From Acinetobacter sp. ANC 4178 (GTDB lineage Bacteria; Pseudomonadota; Gammaproteobacteria; Pseudomonadales; Moraxellaceae): 64,000 nt of DNA. The stretch is from assembly GCF_004331175.1 (NCBI RefSeq), contig NZ_SJOD01000001.1, positions 124,001 through 188,000 of the forward strand. Direction: 5' to 3'. A program made the position numbers and the translations under genes. Shown piece by piece: positions 8,868 through 17,992 of this stretch (position 1 is its first letter; every line of letters starts with the position of its first letter). Below the pieces are notes generated by a model, which was not told the DNA's origin, did no database searches, and worked only from the letters and a program-made list of their open reading frames with translations.

Positions 8868-9955
8868 TAGCCACCGTTTTGCTGTGCAAGCATCGCCAAT
8901 TGGTCTGCTTGATATTCACGATGTAAACTATCCAATAATTCGTTTAAATCACCTTCCATCACTGCATCCAACTTATATAAAGTTAAGTTGATACGATGGT
9001 CGGTCATACGACCTTGCGGATAGTTATACGTACGGATTCGTTCAGAACGATCGCCCGAACCCACTAAGTCACGACGCATTTCAGAAGTTGCAGCATCTAC
9101 TGCAGCACGTTTTGCATTTTCTAAACGTGAAGCCAGTAAAGCCATCGCTTTGGCTTTGTTTTTATGCTGTGAACGTTCTTCCTGACATTCCACCACAGTT
9201 CCAGTAGGAATGTGGGTAATACGAACGGCTGAATCTGTTTTATTGACGTGCTGTCCACCTGCACCAGATGCGCGGTAAGTATCAATACGTAAATCAGAAG
9301 GATTAATGTCTACAGTCGTATCCACATCAATCTCAGGTAAAATCGCAACTGTACATGCAGAAGTATGTACACGACCTTGTGACTCTGTCGCAGGAACACG
9401 TTGTACACGGTGAGCGCCACTTTCAAACTTCAAGCGACCATACACCCCTTCACCATTGACTAAGCAGATGACTTCTTTATAACCACCATGTTCACCTTCA
9501 TTTTCCGAAAGAACTTCAATACGCCAACCTTTCGATTCAGCATACTTGCTATACATACGGAATAAATCACCAGAGAAAATAGCGGCTTCATCACCGCCAG
9601 TTCCTGCACGGATTTCCAAATAGGCCGAATTCGCATCATTTGGATCTTTAGGAATCATCAAGATATTGAGATCAGCCTCAAGCTGTTCAATAATGGCTTT
9701 ATTTCCCTTAATTTCTTCTTGAGCCATTTCTTTAAAATCTGGATCAGACAACATGGCATTTGCAGTTTCGATGTCTTCTTCTGCTTGTCTATACTTTGCC
9801 CAAACTTCTGTAATTTCGCTTAAATCACTATGTTCACGTGATAATTGACGAAAACGCTTGTTATCCGAAATAACCTCAGCATCAGCCAATAACGCTGTTA
9901 ACTCTTCATGACGGTCAGAAAGCTGATCTAATCGTAAACGTAACGATTCTTTCAT
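8867..9955 (-). CDS. prfA: Peptide chain release factor 1
   Basis: A 362-residue class I release factor reading UAA and UAG. It shows the PxT codon-recognition tripeptide in [10 protein letters not shown] (about residue 187) and the peptidyl-transferase GGQ motif in [16 protein letters not shown] (about residue 234). Length and motifs are normal. It is followed with a one-base overlap by prmC, whose product modifies the GGQ glutamine. Confidence 0.97.
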   Translation of the reverse strand: MKESLRLRLDQLSDRHEELTALLADAEVISDNKRFRQLSREHSDLSEITEVWAKYRQAEEDIETANAMLSDPDFKEMAQEEIKGNKAIIEQLEADLNILMIPKDPNDANSAYLEIRAGTGGDEAAIFSGDLFRMYSKYAESKGWRIEVLSENEGEHGGYKEVICLVNGEGVYGRLKFESGAHRVQRVPATESQGRVHTSACTVAILPEIDVDTTVDINPSDLRIDTYRASGAGGQHVNKTDSAVRITHIPTGTVVECQEERSQHKNKAKAMALLASRLENAKRAAVDAATSEMRRDLVGSGDRSERIRTYNYPQGRMTDHRINLTLYKLDAVMEGDLNELLDSLHREYQADQLAMLAQQNGG

Positions 9956-10308
9956 TGTTTAATCTATCTCAATAACTCAGGCAGTCTAAATAAGGCTGCA
10001 TAATTTCAAATTTGTGCATAGTTTACCGATTCTGCCCTTTAATTGACATATCTATTATGCTGATAAATAAGCTTCTGGAGCTTTCGCTTTCTTCATCATT
10101 TATTCTTTTATTACGAGAAGAAAGTTGCTGCTTATTTACCCATGCAATGCTTAATCAGTCATAAAATGAACAATTTTAATCAAACTCATACAAAGCACTC
10201 ACCTAACAGCACAACTTAGCGCCTTGCTCTCCACATTTATGACGATGCGTTTTGTTACATTTGCCGCATCAAAAAATTTCGTCCGCATTTTTGGACATGG
10301 AGAATACG
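9956..10308. other. Intergenic region upstream of prfA and the first glycine-zipper gene
   Basis: This 353-bp divergent spacer must contain the promoters of prfA (minus) and of the glycine-zipper gene (plus). A GATGCG/CGCATC inverted repeat lies at about 10244-10270 (15-bp loop) just upstream of the latter. I see no gene or RNA in it. Confidence 0.5.
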
Positions 10309-10740
10309 ATGAAACTGAATGCTGTTTTATTAAGTACTGCATTGGCTGCATCTTCAATGTTAGCAATGAATACTCACGCAGATAGTACAACACGTGTTGC
10401 AGCAGCAAGTGCACTCGGTAGTGTTGCAGGTACTGCTGTTGGTAAAAGCATGGGTGGCAATACAGGCGCTACAATTGGTGCAGCACTCGGTGGTGCTGGT
10501 GGTGCAGCTGTTGCAAGTGATCGCCGTAACCGTACTGAGTCTGCTATTGGTGGTGCTTTAGGTGGTGGTACAGGTTATACCGTCGGTAAAAGCATGGGTG
10601 GTACTAACGGTGGCTACATTGGTTCTGCATTAGGCGCTGCTGGTGGTGCTGCATTAGGAAACAAAATTTCTAAAGATAAAGCTGAAGAAAAAGCCAAATC
10701 ATCACGCAAATGGAAAAAACGTCACCGTCACTACCGTTAA
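10309..10740 (+). CDS. Glycine-zipper protein with signal peptide, paralogue 1
   Basis: A 143-residue exported protein. It starts with a signal peptide (MKLNAVLLSTALAASSMLAMNTHA, cleavage before DST) and then carries glycine-zipper segments (ALGSVAGTAVGKSMGGNTGATIGAALGG, then AIGGALGGGTGYTVGKSMGG and YIGSALGAAGGAALG). It ends in a short, very basic tail (KSSRKWKKRHRHYR). Such Gly-rich helices usually pack in membranes, so an outer-membrane or periplasmic envelope role is likely. The ATG at 10309 follows GGAGA by five bases and starts the signal peptide, so the longer frame from 10252 is rejected. It is paralogous to the next gene. Confidence 0.75.
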   Translation: MKLNAVLLSTALAASSMLAMNTHADSTTRVAAASALGSVAGTAVGKSMGGNTGATIGAALGGAGGAAVASDRRNRTESAIGGALGGGTGYTVGKSMGGTNGGYIGSALGAAGGAALGNKISKDKAEEKAKSSRKWKKRHRHYR

Positions 10741-10759
10741 TTCCTCTAGTCCAAGCATT

Positions 10760-10783
10760 CAAGCACCGTTAGGTGCTTGTTTT
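10760..10783 (+). terminator. Terminator after glycine-zipper paralogue 1
   Basis: CAAGCACC (10760-10767) pairs with GGTGCTTG (10772-10779) around GTTA and is followed by TTTT. Confidence 0.88.
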
Positions 10784-10978
10784 ATGTTGGGTTAAAAAAG
10801 TTAGATCTAAAATTAAAATGGTCGTGTTTTTAAAACCGTAATTGTGAATTTGTTATGAAGAAGCAACACAAAGTAATGACAAAACCCTCATGCACGCATA
10901 CAAAGCCCTTCATTTTAATCCGCTCAACTCTTTTAGATTGGACTTAAGCACATAGCACTTTGAAAAATGGAGTTTGCA

Positions 10979-11491
10979 ATGAAACTGAATCATGTAATTT
11001 ATGCCTCATTAATCGCGACCACAATGATGGGGACTGCTTATGCCGATAATGGCACTCGCGTTGCCGCAACATCAGCTTTAGGTAGTGTCGCAGGCACAGC
11101 AATTGGTAAACAACTCGGCGGTACAACAGGCGCAATGATTGGTGCTGCTGTCGGTGGTGCAGGTGGCGCTGCTGCTGCGAGTGATCGACGTAATCGTACT
11201 TCTGCTGCTATTGGTGGTGGTCTTGGTGGTGCGGGTGGTTACACTGTAGGTAAAAATGTTGCAGGAACTAATGGTGGCTATGTTGGCGCCGCTTTAGGGG
11301 CCGCAGGTGGTTCAGCGCTAGGGCGCAAAGTGTCAGAAGACCGTCGTGACGATGAACGCTATGATAATCGTGGCTATCGCTCAGACCGTAATTATCGCTA
11401 CAACGACGATGAACGTTACAATGATCGCCATTACCGCCATGACAATGGACGCCATTTGGGCCACTACAAGAAAAAACGTTGGGATGATTAA
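10979..11491 (+). CDS. Glycine-zipper protein with signal peptide, paralogue 2
   Basis: A 170-residue exported protein closely matching its neighbour through the signal peptide and glycine-zipper core (TRVAATSALGSVAGTAIGKQ, SDRRNRT, TNGGYVGAALGAAGG). It differs in a longer tail of repeated Asp/Arg/Tyr units (RYDNRGYRSDRNYRYNDDERYNDRHYRHDNGRH) that is charged and probably disordered. The ATG at 10979 is preceded by GGAG at six bases. Separate promoters are likely because each copy has its own terminator. The pair looks like an old tandem duplication in which only the tails diverged. Confidence 0.75.
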   Translation: MKLNHVIYASLIATTMMGTAYADNGTRVAATSALGSVAGTAIGKQLGGTTGAMIGAAVGGAGGAAAASDRRNRTSAAIGGGLGGAGGYTVGKNVAGTNGGYVGAALGAAGGSALGRKVSEDRRDDERYDNRGYRSDRNYRYNDDERYNDRHYRHDNGRHLGHYKKKRWDD

Positions 11492-11504
11492 TCCGTCATA
11501 ATAC

Positions 11505-11532
11505 AAAGCATCTTCGGATGCTTTTATTTTGG
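11505..11532 (+). terminator. Terminator after glycine-zipper paralogue 2
   Basis: AAAGCATC (11505-11512) pairs with GATGCTTT (11517-11524) around a stable TTCG tetraloop, followed by a T-rich stretch. Confidence 0.85.
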
Positions 11533-11542
11533 GTTTAGGTAA

Positions 11543-11598
11543 TATATCGAAATTAAGCGATATACAAACCCCTTCTTATATCGTATTATTTCGATATA
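11543..11598 (+). promoter_or_regulatory. Two matching 22-bp dyads upstream of the luciferase-like gene
   Basis: TATATCG-N8-CGATATA occurs at 11543-11564 and again at 11577-11598, with identical 7-bp arms and an 8-bp spacer whose sequence differs. The centres are 34 bp apart and the second dyad ends about 18 bp before the start codon. This is the appearance of paired operators for a dimeric repressor. No regulator gene is adjacent, so the protein is unknown. Confidence 0.65.
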
Positions 11599-11616
11599 TA
11601 ATTTTCGAGTTTGGAT

Positions 11617-12621
11617 ATGCATACTCTACAAAATACCAAATTTTCAATTCTGGAGCTTGCACCAGTCCGTGATGATAAAAGTATTGCCTTTTCTTTACAC
11701 CACGCACTAGAACTTGCTCAACATGCTGAAAAATTGGGCTTTGAACGCTTCTGGTTAGCTGAACATCACAATATGGATGGTATTGCCAGTTCTGCTACAG
11801 CTGTCTTACTGGGTTATATTCTTGCCAACACGCAAACGCTGAAAGTCGGTTCAGGCGGAATCATGCTGCCAAATCATGCACCACTTGTGGTTGCAGAACA
11901 ATTTGGAACTTTAGCCACGCTTTATCCGAACCGTATTGAATTGGGTCTAGGTCGCGCACCTGGTACAGATCAAGTGACCATGCGAGCATTACGTCGCGGG
12001 CGCCAAGAAACTGAAGATCAATTTCCGCAAGATGTCACAGAAATATTACAATACTTCAAAGCACCTGATGAACATCAAAAAATTGTTGCTACACCAGGAC
12101 AATCCACCCATGTCCCTGTTTGGCTTTTAGGTTCTAGCTTGTTTAGCGCTCAATTGGCAGCACGCTTGGGACTTCCCTACTCTTTCGCATCTCACTTTGC
12201 ACCGAGAATGCTCGGACAAGCGATTCAACTTTACCGTGATAATTTTCAACCATCCGAATATCTGGATCAACCTTATGTTTCGATGGGCGTGCCTACAGTC
12301 ATTGCAGACACAGATGAAGAAGCCCAGTATCTTGCGACCAGTGCCTTCCAACGTGTACTTGCCTTAATGCGAGGACATAGCCTAAAACTTAAACCTCCTG
12401 TAGAAAGTATGCAGAACCTATGGTCACCCGTCGAAAAAATGTCAGTGAATAACTTCTTTGCCTTAGCACAAATTGGTTCGGTTCAAACCGTAAAAGATGG
12501 TCTTGAAGATTTACTTAAAACTTATCAAGTCGATGAGTTTATTTTCACCTGCGATATTTACGATACTGAAAAACGCTTAGCAAACTTTAGCCATCTGATG
12601 AACATAAAAAATAATTTATGA
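11617..12621 (+). CDS. Luciferase-like flavin-dependent monooxygenase (LLM class)
   Basis: A 334-residue (beta/alpha)8 flavoprotein of the bacterial luciferase-like group, the MsnO8-type subfamily. It opens with [12 protein letters not shown] and contains [68 protein letters not shown], and the late FIFTCDIYD segment. These proteins use reduced FMN supplied by a reductase; the substrate is unknown. The frame also allows a TTG start at 11611, but the GAG at 11607-11609 spaces correctly only to the ATG at 11617. Two palindromic sites lie immediately upstream. Confidence 0.85.
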   Translation: MHTLQNTKFSILELAPVRDDKSIAFSLHHALELAQHAEKLGFERFWLAEHHNMDGIASSATAVLLGYILANTQTLKVGSGGIMLPNHAPLVVAEQFGTLATLYPNRIELGLGRAPGTDQVTMRALRRGRQETEDQFPQDVTEILQYFKAPDEHQKIVATPGQSTHVPVWLLGSSLFSAQLAARLGLPYSFASHFAPRMLGQAIQLYRDNFQPSEYLDQPYVSMGVPTVIADTDEEAQYLATSAFQRVLALMRGHSLKLKPPVESMQNLWSPVEKMSVNNFFALAQIGSVQTVKDGLEDLLKTYQVDEFIFTCDIYDTEKRLANFSHLMNIKNNL

Positions 12622-12642
12622 TTCAAATATTTGAATCACATC

Positions 12643-12670
12643 AAGCCTAAGAAACATGTTTCTTAGGCTT
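12643..12670 (+). terminator. 28-bp perfect palindrome terminating the luciferase-like gene
   Basis: AAGCCTAAGAAA and its exact complement flank CATG, so the RNA folds into a long hairpin. A second 20-bp perfect palindrome (12619-12638) precedes it and overlaps the TGA stop codon. The pair should act as an end-of-transcript structure. Confidence 0.7.
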
Positions 12671-12801
12671 TCCGAATTTCCCATACAATCCATCTATCAA
12701 AATGACTGCCGAGTAGCAGAATCCACTTTACGTGGTTGATGAATTAATATTCAATTAAAAACTAAAAATTCTGACAATAAAAAAATGATTAAGGAACAAT
12801 C

Positions 12802-13368
12802 ATGCAACAATTTAGTAAGCTGAATACTTCCAGCCATATTTTTCAACATCTACCACAAGATTATGAAATATTTAAAGGACAAATACGGACATCAGCGGAA
12901 CTCAACCTAGACACATGCATCGAGCAAAGGGTTGCAATCATTGGGATCGATCAAAAAATCGCCGCATTACTTGAAAAAATTCGCAATAGATCAAGTTCAG
13001 TCTATGTCTTTCAGATACAACCAGCCTTAATTCTTCCACAGTCAGAACAAAAATATAGCCGTTATATGCAACATCCCTTACTCATAAAAAACAAGCGCCT
13101 CATCAATACCCGTATCAAAAGTATCTTAGCGCTTCGGTTTCTAGATTCTCAAATTCAGAACAACTGGCTAAAACGACAACTAACGCCTAATATTACCCGT
13201 GAAAAGAAAGAATTTCTAAAATCTGATGATTATTATCACGCATTGCAACAGGAAAAATGCCAACTTATTACTTGGCCCGTCAAAAAAATTACAGAAAGCT
13301 GCATTGAATGTGTAGATGGTTCTATCTATCCAGTCGATTTAATTATCCTTACAAATTCACTTAAATAA
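12802..13368 (+). CDS. Degenerate BVMO/FMO-like protein (NADPH-domain only)
   Basis: A 188-residue protein that aligns by eye with the middle of flavin-containing/Baeyer-Villiger monooxygenases: EIFKGQIRTSAEL at the fingerprint, EQRVAIIGIDQKIA at the Rossmann start, VYVFQIQPALILPQ, LKRQLTP, the SDDYYHALQ segment and GSIYPVDLIILT. The FAD-binding N-terminus and the C-terminal third are absent. Key residues are changed: the fingerprint FxGxxxHxxxW reads FKGQIRTSAEL (His to Thr, Trp to Leu) and the nucleotide-binding glycines are lost (GIDQKI). The frame is intact with an AAGGAACA ribosome site, so it is expressed or only recently silent. Catalysis is very unlikely. Confidence 0.6.
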   Translation: MQQFSKLNTSSHIFQHLPQDYEIFKGQIRTSAELNLDTCIEQRVAIIGIDQKIAALLEKIRNRSSSVYVFQIQPALILPQSEQKYSRYMQHPLLIKNKRLINTRIKSILALRFLDSQIQNNWLKRQLTPNITREKKEFLKSDDYYHALQQEKCQLITWPVKKITESCIECVDGSIYPVDLIILTNSLK

Positions 13369-13421
13369 TTGCAGACCATTTCAAATGAAGTTTCATCTTT
13401 ATCATTAGAATGATTGCACAT

Positions 13422-13452
13422 AAAAAAACCCAATCCAGTTATTCAGATTGGG
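13422..13452 (-). terminator. Terminator of ppsR
   Basis: CCCAATC (13429-13435) pairs with GATTGGG (13446-13452). The A7 run at 13422-13428 supplies the U-tract for minus-strand transcription. Confidence 0.8.
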
Positions 13453-13497
13453 AATTAAGCTATTCAATTTTTATATAAATACTGGATTAATCCAATA

Positions 13498-14334
13498 TTA
13501 TCCAATTCGGCGTTTTAGACCCGTCATTTGTAATACACGGGTAGAAATTTCTTCAATCGACATTTCAGACACATTCAGATATTTAATCCCTTCTGAGATA
13601 TAAATGCCTTCAATTGCACGCAACTCCATTTGACATTGGCTAAAGCTTGCATAGCGACTATTGGCTTTACGCTCAGAACGAATCGCAACCAAACGTTCAG
13701 CATCAATCATGAGTCCAAACAGCTTATGCTTATGCGCTTTCAATACTGAAGGTAAACGGTTGTCATCTAAATCTTCTTCCGTAAGTGGATAATTTGCGAC
13801 ACGAATTCCAAATTGTAATGACAAATAAATGGATGTTGGTGTCTTCCCTGAACGAGAAACCCCAATCAAAATTAAGTCGGCTTTGTCATAATGACGAGTA
13901 CGAGCGCCATCATCGTTATCTAGCGCAAAATGTACGGCATCAATACGCGCTTTATATGACTCAGAATCCGTCACCGCATGGGTTTGTCCGACTAAAGTTG
14001 TAGGTGGTGTGCCCAACTCTTCAGACAACTTACTAATAAGCCCTTCAAACACATCCAAATTCACAGCATTGGCCGTATTAATAATATCTCGTACATAAGG
14101 ATCAACCAAAGTATCGAATACTAATGGTTGTTGTCCATCACGCTCAGCACGTTGATTAATCTCAGAAACTACATTCATAGCAGCTTCTTCAGACGTAATA
14201 TAAGGAATAATATGAATGTCAAAATCTACATTTGGAAACTGGGCCAGTAAAGAGTGTCCAAGAGTTTCTGCGGTGATCGCAGTTCCATCTGAAATAAAAA
14301 ACACACTTCGCTTTATTTGTTTACCTTCTGACAT
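13498..14334 (-). CDS. ppsR: PEP synthetase regulatory protein (kinase/pyrophosphorylase, DUF299)
   Basis: A 278-residue bifunctional enzyme that inactivates phosphoenolpyruvate synthase by ADP-dependent threonine phosphorylation and reactivates it by Pi-dependent dephosphorylation. It shows the N-terminal VFFISDGTAITAETLGHSLLAQF signature, the P-loop LIGVSRSGKTPTSIYL near residue 152, and the family C-terminus with SARY-like NSRYASFSQCQMEL. It is divergent from its target gene ppsA, which fixes the assignment. Confidence 0.94.
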   Translation of the reverse strand: MSEGKQIKRSVFFISDGTAITAETLGHSLLAQFPNVDFDIHIIPYITSEEAAMNVVSEINQRAERDGQQPLVFDTLVDPYVRDIINTANAVNLDVFEGLISKLSEELGTPPTTLVGQTHAVTDSESYKARIDAVHFALDNDDGARTRHYDKADLILIGVSRSGKTPTSIYLSLQFGIRVANYPLTEEDLDDNRLPSVLKAHKHKLFGLMIDAERLVAIRSERKANSRYASFSQCQMELRAIEGIYISEGIKYLNVSEMSIEEISTRVLQMTGLKRRIG

Positions 14335-14489
14335 TAAAATTCTCCTCGAATATTTGTCTAAGTACTATATAATCATTATAGTAAACTGATCTTACATGAC
14401 TGTCGCTTAGTAAACTTAAAAAGCTAAGCAGATTTGTTTTAAATTCATGACAAGATAGTGATTAATACTGCAAAAGTGGAGTAACAACT

Positions 14490-16868
14490 TTGGAAGCGCG
14501 CGTAATTGGTCTAGAAAAATTAGGGAAACACGACGTAGAGCTCGTGGGTGGGAAAAACTCATCTCTGGGTGAGATGATTAGCCACCTAGCAAATGCAGGT
14601 GTATCTGTACCTGGGGGCTTTGCTACTACTGCTGCTGCGTATCGTGAATTTCTCGAGCAAAGTGGCCTCAACGCTAAAATTAACGCGGAACTTGCAGCAT
14701 TAAATGTTGATGATGTGATTGCACTTGCTGAAACTGGTGCAAAAATCCGTCAATGGATTGTCGATACCCCGCTTACCGCAGAACTAGAAAAAGAAGTTCG
14801 CGGCGCTTTCGCTACCCTTTCAAACGGCAACCCTGATATCGCGGTTGCCGTTCGTTCATCTGCGACAGCAGAAGATTTACCTGATGCGTCTTTTGCAGGT
14901 CAGCAGGAAACTTTCTTGAATATTCGCGGCATTGACAATGTTCTTATCGCGATCAAAGAAGTTTTCGCTTCACTTTATAATGACCGTGCTATTGCTTACC
15001 GTGTTCACCAAAACTTCGCGCATGACATCGTAGCATTATCAGCGGGCATCCAACGTATGGTTCGCTCAGAAACTGGTGCTGCAGGTGTAATGTTTACTCT
15101 AGATACAGAATCAGGCTTCCGTGATGCTGTATTTATTACTGCTTCTTATGGTTTAGGTGAAATGGTTGTACAGGGTGCTGTAAACCCTGATGAATTCTAC
15201 ATTTCTAAGCCACTTCTTAAAAATGGTAAACATGCTATCTTGCGTCGTAATCTTGGATCTAAACACCAAAAAATGGTGTATGGCGAAGAAGGCGCTGCTG
15301 GCAAGTCAGTTGTTGTTATCGATGTTGAAAAAGCAGAGCGTCAACAATTTGCGTTAAATGACCATGAACTTCAAGAACTTGCTAAACAAGCACTAATCAT
15401 TGAAGAACACTATCAAGCGCCTATGGACATTGAATGGGCAAAAGATGGTGACGACGGTCTAATCTATATCGTTCAAGCACGTCCAGAAACAGTTAAAAGC
15501 CGTGAAAATGTTGGCACCATGGAACGTTACCTGCTTAAGCAAAAAGGTACTGTAATCTGTGAAGGGCGCTCAATCGGTCAACGTATCGGTTCTGGTAAAG
15601 TGCGCATTGTAACGTCTATTAAAGAAATGGATAAAGTCCAAGAAGGCGACGTACTTGTTTCTGACATGACTGACCCAGATTGGGAACCAGTAATGAAACG
15701 TGCTGCTGCAATTGTGACCAACCGTGGTGGTCGTACTTGTCATGCGGCAATTATCGCTCGTGAACTCGGTGTACCTGCAATCGTAGGTTGTGGCAATGCA
15801 ACTGAAGTTTTAACCGATGGACAAGAAGTGACTGTTTCATGTGCTGAAGGTGATACAGGCTTTATTTACGAAGGTTCGTTAGATTTCGAAATTCAACGTA
15901 ACTCAATTAACTCTATGCCAAAACTTCCGTTCAAAATTATGATGAACGTAGGTAACCCTGACCGTGCATTTGACTTTGCTCAAATTCCTAACGAAGGTAT
16001 TGGTCTTGCGCGTTTAGAGTTCATTATTAACCGTATGATTGGTGTACACCCTAAAGCATTGTTAAACATTGACAGCTTACCACGTGAAACACGTGCAGCA
16101 GTCATGGCGCGTACTGCGGGTTATGCTTCTCCTATCGAATTCTACGTTGAAAAATTAGTAGAAGGTATTTCTACCCTTGCTGCGGCATTTGCTGATAAGC
16201 CTGTAATTGTTCGTATGTCTGACTTTAAGTCAAACGAATATGCGAACCTTATTGGCGGTAAGCTTTATGAGCCAGAAGAAGAAAACCCAATGCTTGGTTT
16301 CCGTGGTGCAAGCCGCTATGTTTCTGACAATTTCCGCGATTGTTTCGAATTAGAATGCCGTGCATTGAAAAAAGCACGTGATGAAATGGGTTTAACTAAT
16401 ATCCAAATCATGATTCCATTCGTTCGTACTGTACATGAAGCAAAACGTGTCATTGAATTGCTTGCTCAAAATGGGCTTAAGCGTGGTGAAAATGGGCTTA
16501 AGGTAATCATGATGTGTGAATTACCAACTAACGCCCTGTTAGCTGAACAATTCCTTGAACACTTTGATGGCTTCTCTATCGGTTCTAACGACTTGACTCA
16601 GCTTACATTGGGTCTAGACCGTGACTCAGGTATTGTGTCTCACCTATTTGACGAACGTGATGCAGCTGTTAAAGCATTACTTTCAATGGCGATCCATGCA
16701 TGTCGTAAAGCTGGCAAATATGTCGGCATTTGCGGTCAAGGCCCATCTGACCATCCTGACCTTGCAAAATGGTTGATGGAGCAAGGAATTGAGTCTGTTT
16801 CACTTAATCCAGACTCAGTTTTAGACACTTGGTTCTTCCTTGCAGAAGAAAAAGCTCAACAAGCTTAA
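14490..16868 (+). CDS. ppsA: Phosphoenolpyruvate synthase
   Basis: A 792-residue enzyme converting pyruvate and ATP to PEP, AMP and phosphate in gluconeogenesis. Domains run in order: N-terminal ATP-grasp ([37 protein letters not shown]), the swivelling phosphohistidine domain with [23 protein letters not shown] (His about 421), and the C-terminal PEP/pyruvate TIM barrel with [10 protein letters not shown] and [16 protein letters not shown]. The start is TTG at 14490: GGAG precedes it by nine bases and no in-frame ATG begins the conserved N-terminus. It is divergent from ppsR. Confidence 0.96.
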   Translation: MEARVIGLEKLGKHDVELVGGKNSSLGEMISHLANAGVSVPGGFATTAAAYREFLEQSGLNAKINAELAALNVDDVIALAETGAKIRQWIVDTPLTAELEKEVRGAFATLSNGNPDIAVAVRSSATAEDLPDASFAGQQETFLNIRGIDNVLIAIKEVFASLYNDRAIAYRVHQNFAHDIVALSAGIQRMVRSETGAAGVMFTLDTESGFRDAVFITASYGLGEMVVQGAVNPDEFYISKPLLKNGKHAILRRNLGSKHQKMVYGEEGAAGKSVVVIDVEKAERQQFALNDHELQELAKQALIIEEHYQAPMDIEWAKDGDDGLIYIVQARPETVKSRENVGTMERYLLKQKGTVICEGRSIGQRIGSGKVRIVTSIKEMDKVQEGDVLVSDMTDPDWEPVMKRAAAIVTNRGGRTCHAAIIARELGVPAIVGCGNATEVLTDGQEVTVSCAEGDTGFIYEGSLDFEIQRNSINSMPKLPFKIMMNVGNPDRAFDFAQIPNEGIGLARLEFIINRMIGVHPKALLNIDSLPRETRAAVMARTAGYASPIEFYVEKLVEGISTLAAAFADKPVIVRMSDFKSNEYANLIGGKLYEPEEENPMLGFRGASRYVSDNFRDCFELECRALKKARDEMGLTNIQIMIPFVRTVHEAKRVIELLAQNGLKRGENGLKVIMMCELPTNALLAEQFLEHFDGFSIGSNDLTQLTLGLDRDSGIVSHLFDERDAAVKALLSMAIHACRKAGKYVGICGQGPSDHPDLAKWLMEQGIESVSLNPDSVLDTWFFLAEEKAQQA

Positions 16869-16880
16869 GAAAACATGTTA

Positions 16881-16911
16881 AAAAAAGACCCATTAGTTGG
16901 GTCTTTTTTTC
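16881..16911 (+). terminator. Terminator of ppsA
   Basis: A 12-bp stem (16881-16892 with 16898-16909) around TTAGT, ending in a T-run. Confidence 0.9.
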
Positions 16912-16938
16912 TCTTTTCATTTTTGAGATTTTATTTTT

Positions 16939-17694
16939 ATGCAAATTTACTTGGCACGTAATAATCAACAAGCTGGTCCATACACTTTAGAACAGTTGAA
17001 TCAAATGCTTGCCAGCCAACAAGTACTTTTAACAGATTTGGCTTGGCATGAAGGTATGACCGAATGGAAAGCTTTAGGTGAATTAACCCAAGGGAAACTT
17101 GTATATACACCAACAGGTTATGTTCCACCAACACATACACCTTTACACAACCCCACAATCATCCAAACCAAAGTTGAAGGCAAAGTATCTCAACCAGAAC
17201 TGGCTTCAGTGAATACTCGTGCGCTAGCAAAAATCATTGATTTATTACTTTGGTTGCCCGCAGCAGCAATTCCATCTTTCTTTCTTAACGCCAACCAAGT
17301 GAATGAACTTGCTAGCATCCAGCAAAAGATGCAAGCAGCAGATTCATCCACACAGGCTGTTCAATTACAACAGCAACTTTTCGCGCTTATTCCAATCGAA
17401 GCATGGCAAACCATGTTTGCCTATATCATTATAATGCTGGCTATTCAGGCATTCTTTCTAGCCAAGTCTGGACAAAGTATCGGCAAAAAGTTAACGCGAA
17501 TTAAAATTGTAGATGCGGATAGCGGCGAGAAAGTAAATTTAACGCGCATCTTTCTGTTACGTAGTATTGTATTTATCATTTTAAACATGTTGTTTATGCC
17601 GTTTATCACGATTGCCGATTATTTATTCGCATTTGGAAAAAATCGACAAACATTGCACGATAAACTAGCAAAAACCATCGTGATAAAACAATAA
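16939..17694 (+). CDS. GYF_2 plus RDD domain membrane protein
   Basis: A 251-residue protein with an N-terminal cytoplasmic GYF_2 domain (MQIYLARNNQQAGPYTLEQLNQML...WHEGMTEWKAL, residues 1-48), a linker, then an RDD membrane domain starting SVNTRALAKIIDLLLWLPAAAIPSFF. It carries further membrane segments near 150-170 and 200-225 and the RDD signature SGQSIGKKLTRIKIVD...NRQTLHDKLAKTIVI. RDD proteins are poorly defined; some act in ion transport. It lies between ppsA and the cyo operon with a terminator on each side, so it is monocistronic. Confidence 0.8.
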   Translation: MQIYLARNNQQAGPYTLEQLNQMLASQQVLLTDLAWHEGMTEWKALGELTQGKLVYTPTGYVPPTHTPLHNPTIIQTKVEGKVSQPELASVNTRALAKIIDLLLWLPAAAIPSFFLNANQVNELASIQQKMQAADSSTQAVQLQQQLFALIPIEAWQTMFAYIIIMLAIQAFFLAKSGQSIGKKLTRIKIVDADSGEKVNLTRIFLLRSIVFIILNMLFMPFITIADYLFAFGKNRQTLHDKLAKTIVIKQ

Positions 17695-17708
17695 TCGTGA
17701 TTAAAATT

Positions 17709-17738
17709 AAGGGATGATCAATTCATCCCTTTTTTTTA
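17709..17738 (+). terminator. Terminator after the RDD gene
   Basis: AAGGGATGA (17709-17717) pairs with TCATCCCTT (17723-17731), followed by a long T-run. Confidence 0.9.
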
Positions 17739-17885
17739 CATAAGTTTGATATTTCAATAAAAAAAAAACTGAAACAACCAATTCCGACCACTAAAATCAG
17801 GTTTTATAACAGACATTTAAAGCGACTTTATATATAGCTTAGTTTAACGATATCAGGCATAATGCCCTACAACGTAGCGGTGCCA

Positions 17886-17931
17886 CATGCTTGAGAAGTT
17901 TTTTTATCCAAAATCAAAATTCTCAAGCATG
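17886..17931 (+). promoter_or_regulatory. Long inverted repeat in the cyoA leader
   Basis: CATGCTTGAGAA (17886-17897) is exactly inverted at 17920-17931, separated by a 22-base A/T-rich loop. It ends about 60 bases before the cyoA ATG, so it is probably in the mRNA leader or at the promoter. No poly-U follows, so it is not a simple terminator. A DNA-binding operator or an mRNA hairpin are the two options. Confidence 0.45.
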
Positions 17932-17992
17932 CGACACTTTAATCGCTATCCCATATTATTTAGGGAATGGGACTCTTCACCGAGGTTGTAAA

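Noticed and set aside
17891..17992. Extended start of cyoA
   Set aside because: It crosses the leader inverted repeat and would place 34 residues before a clear lipoprotein signal peptide.
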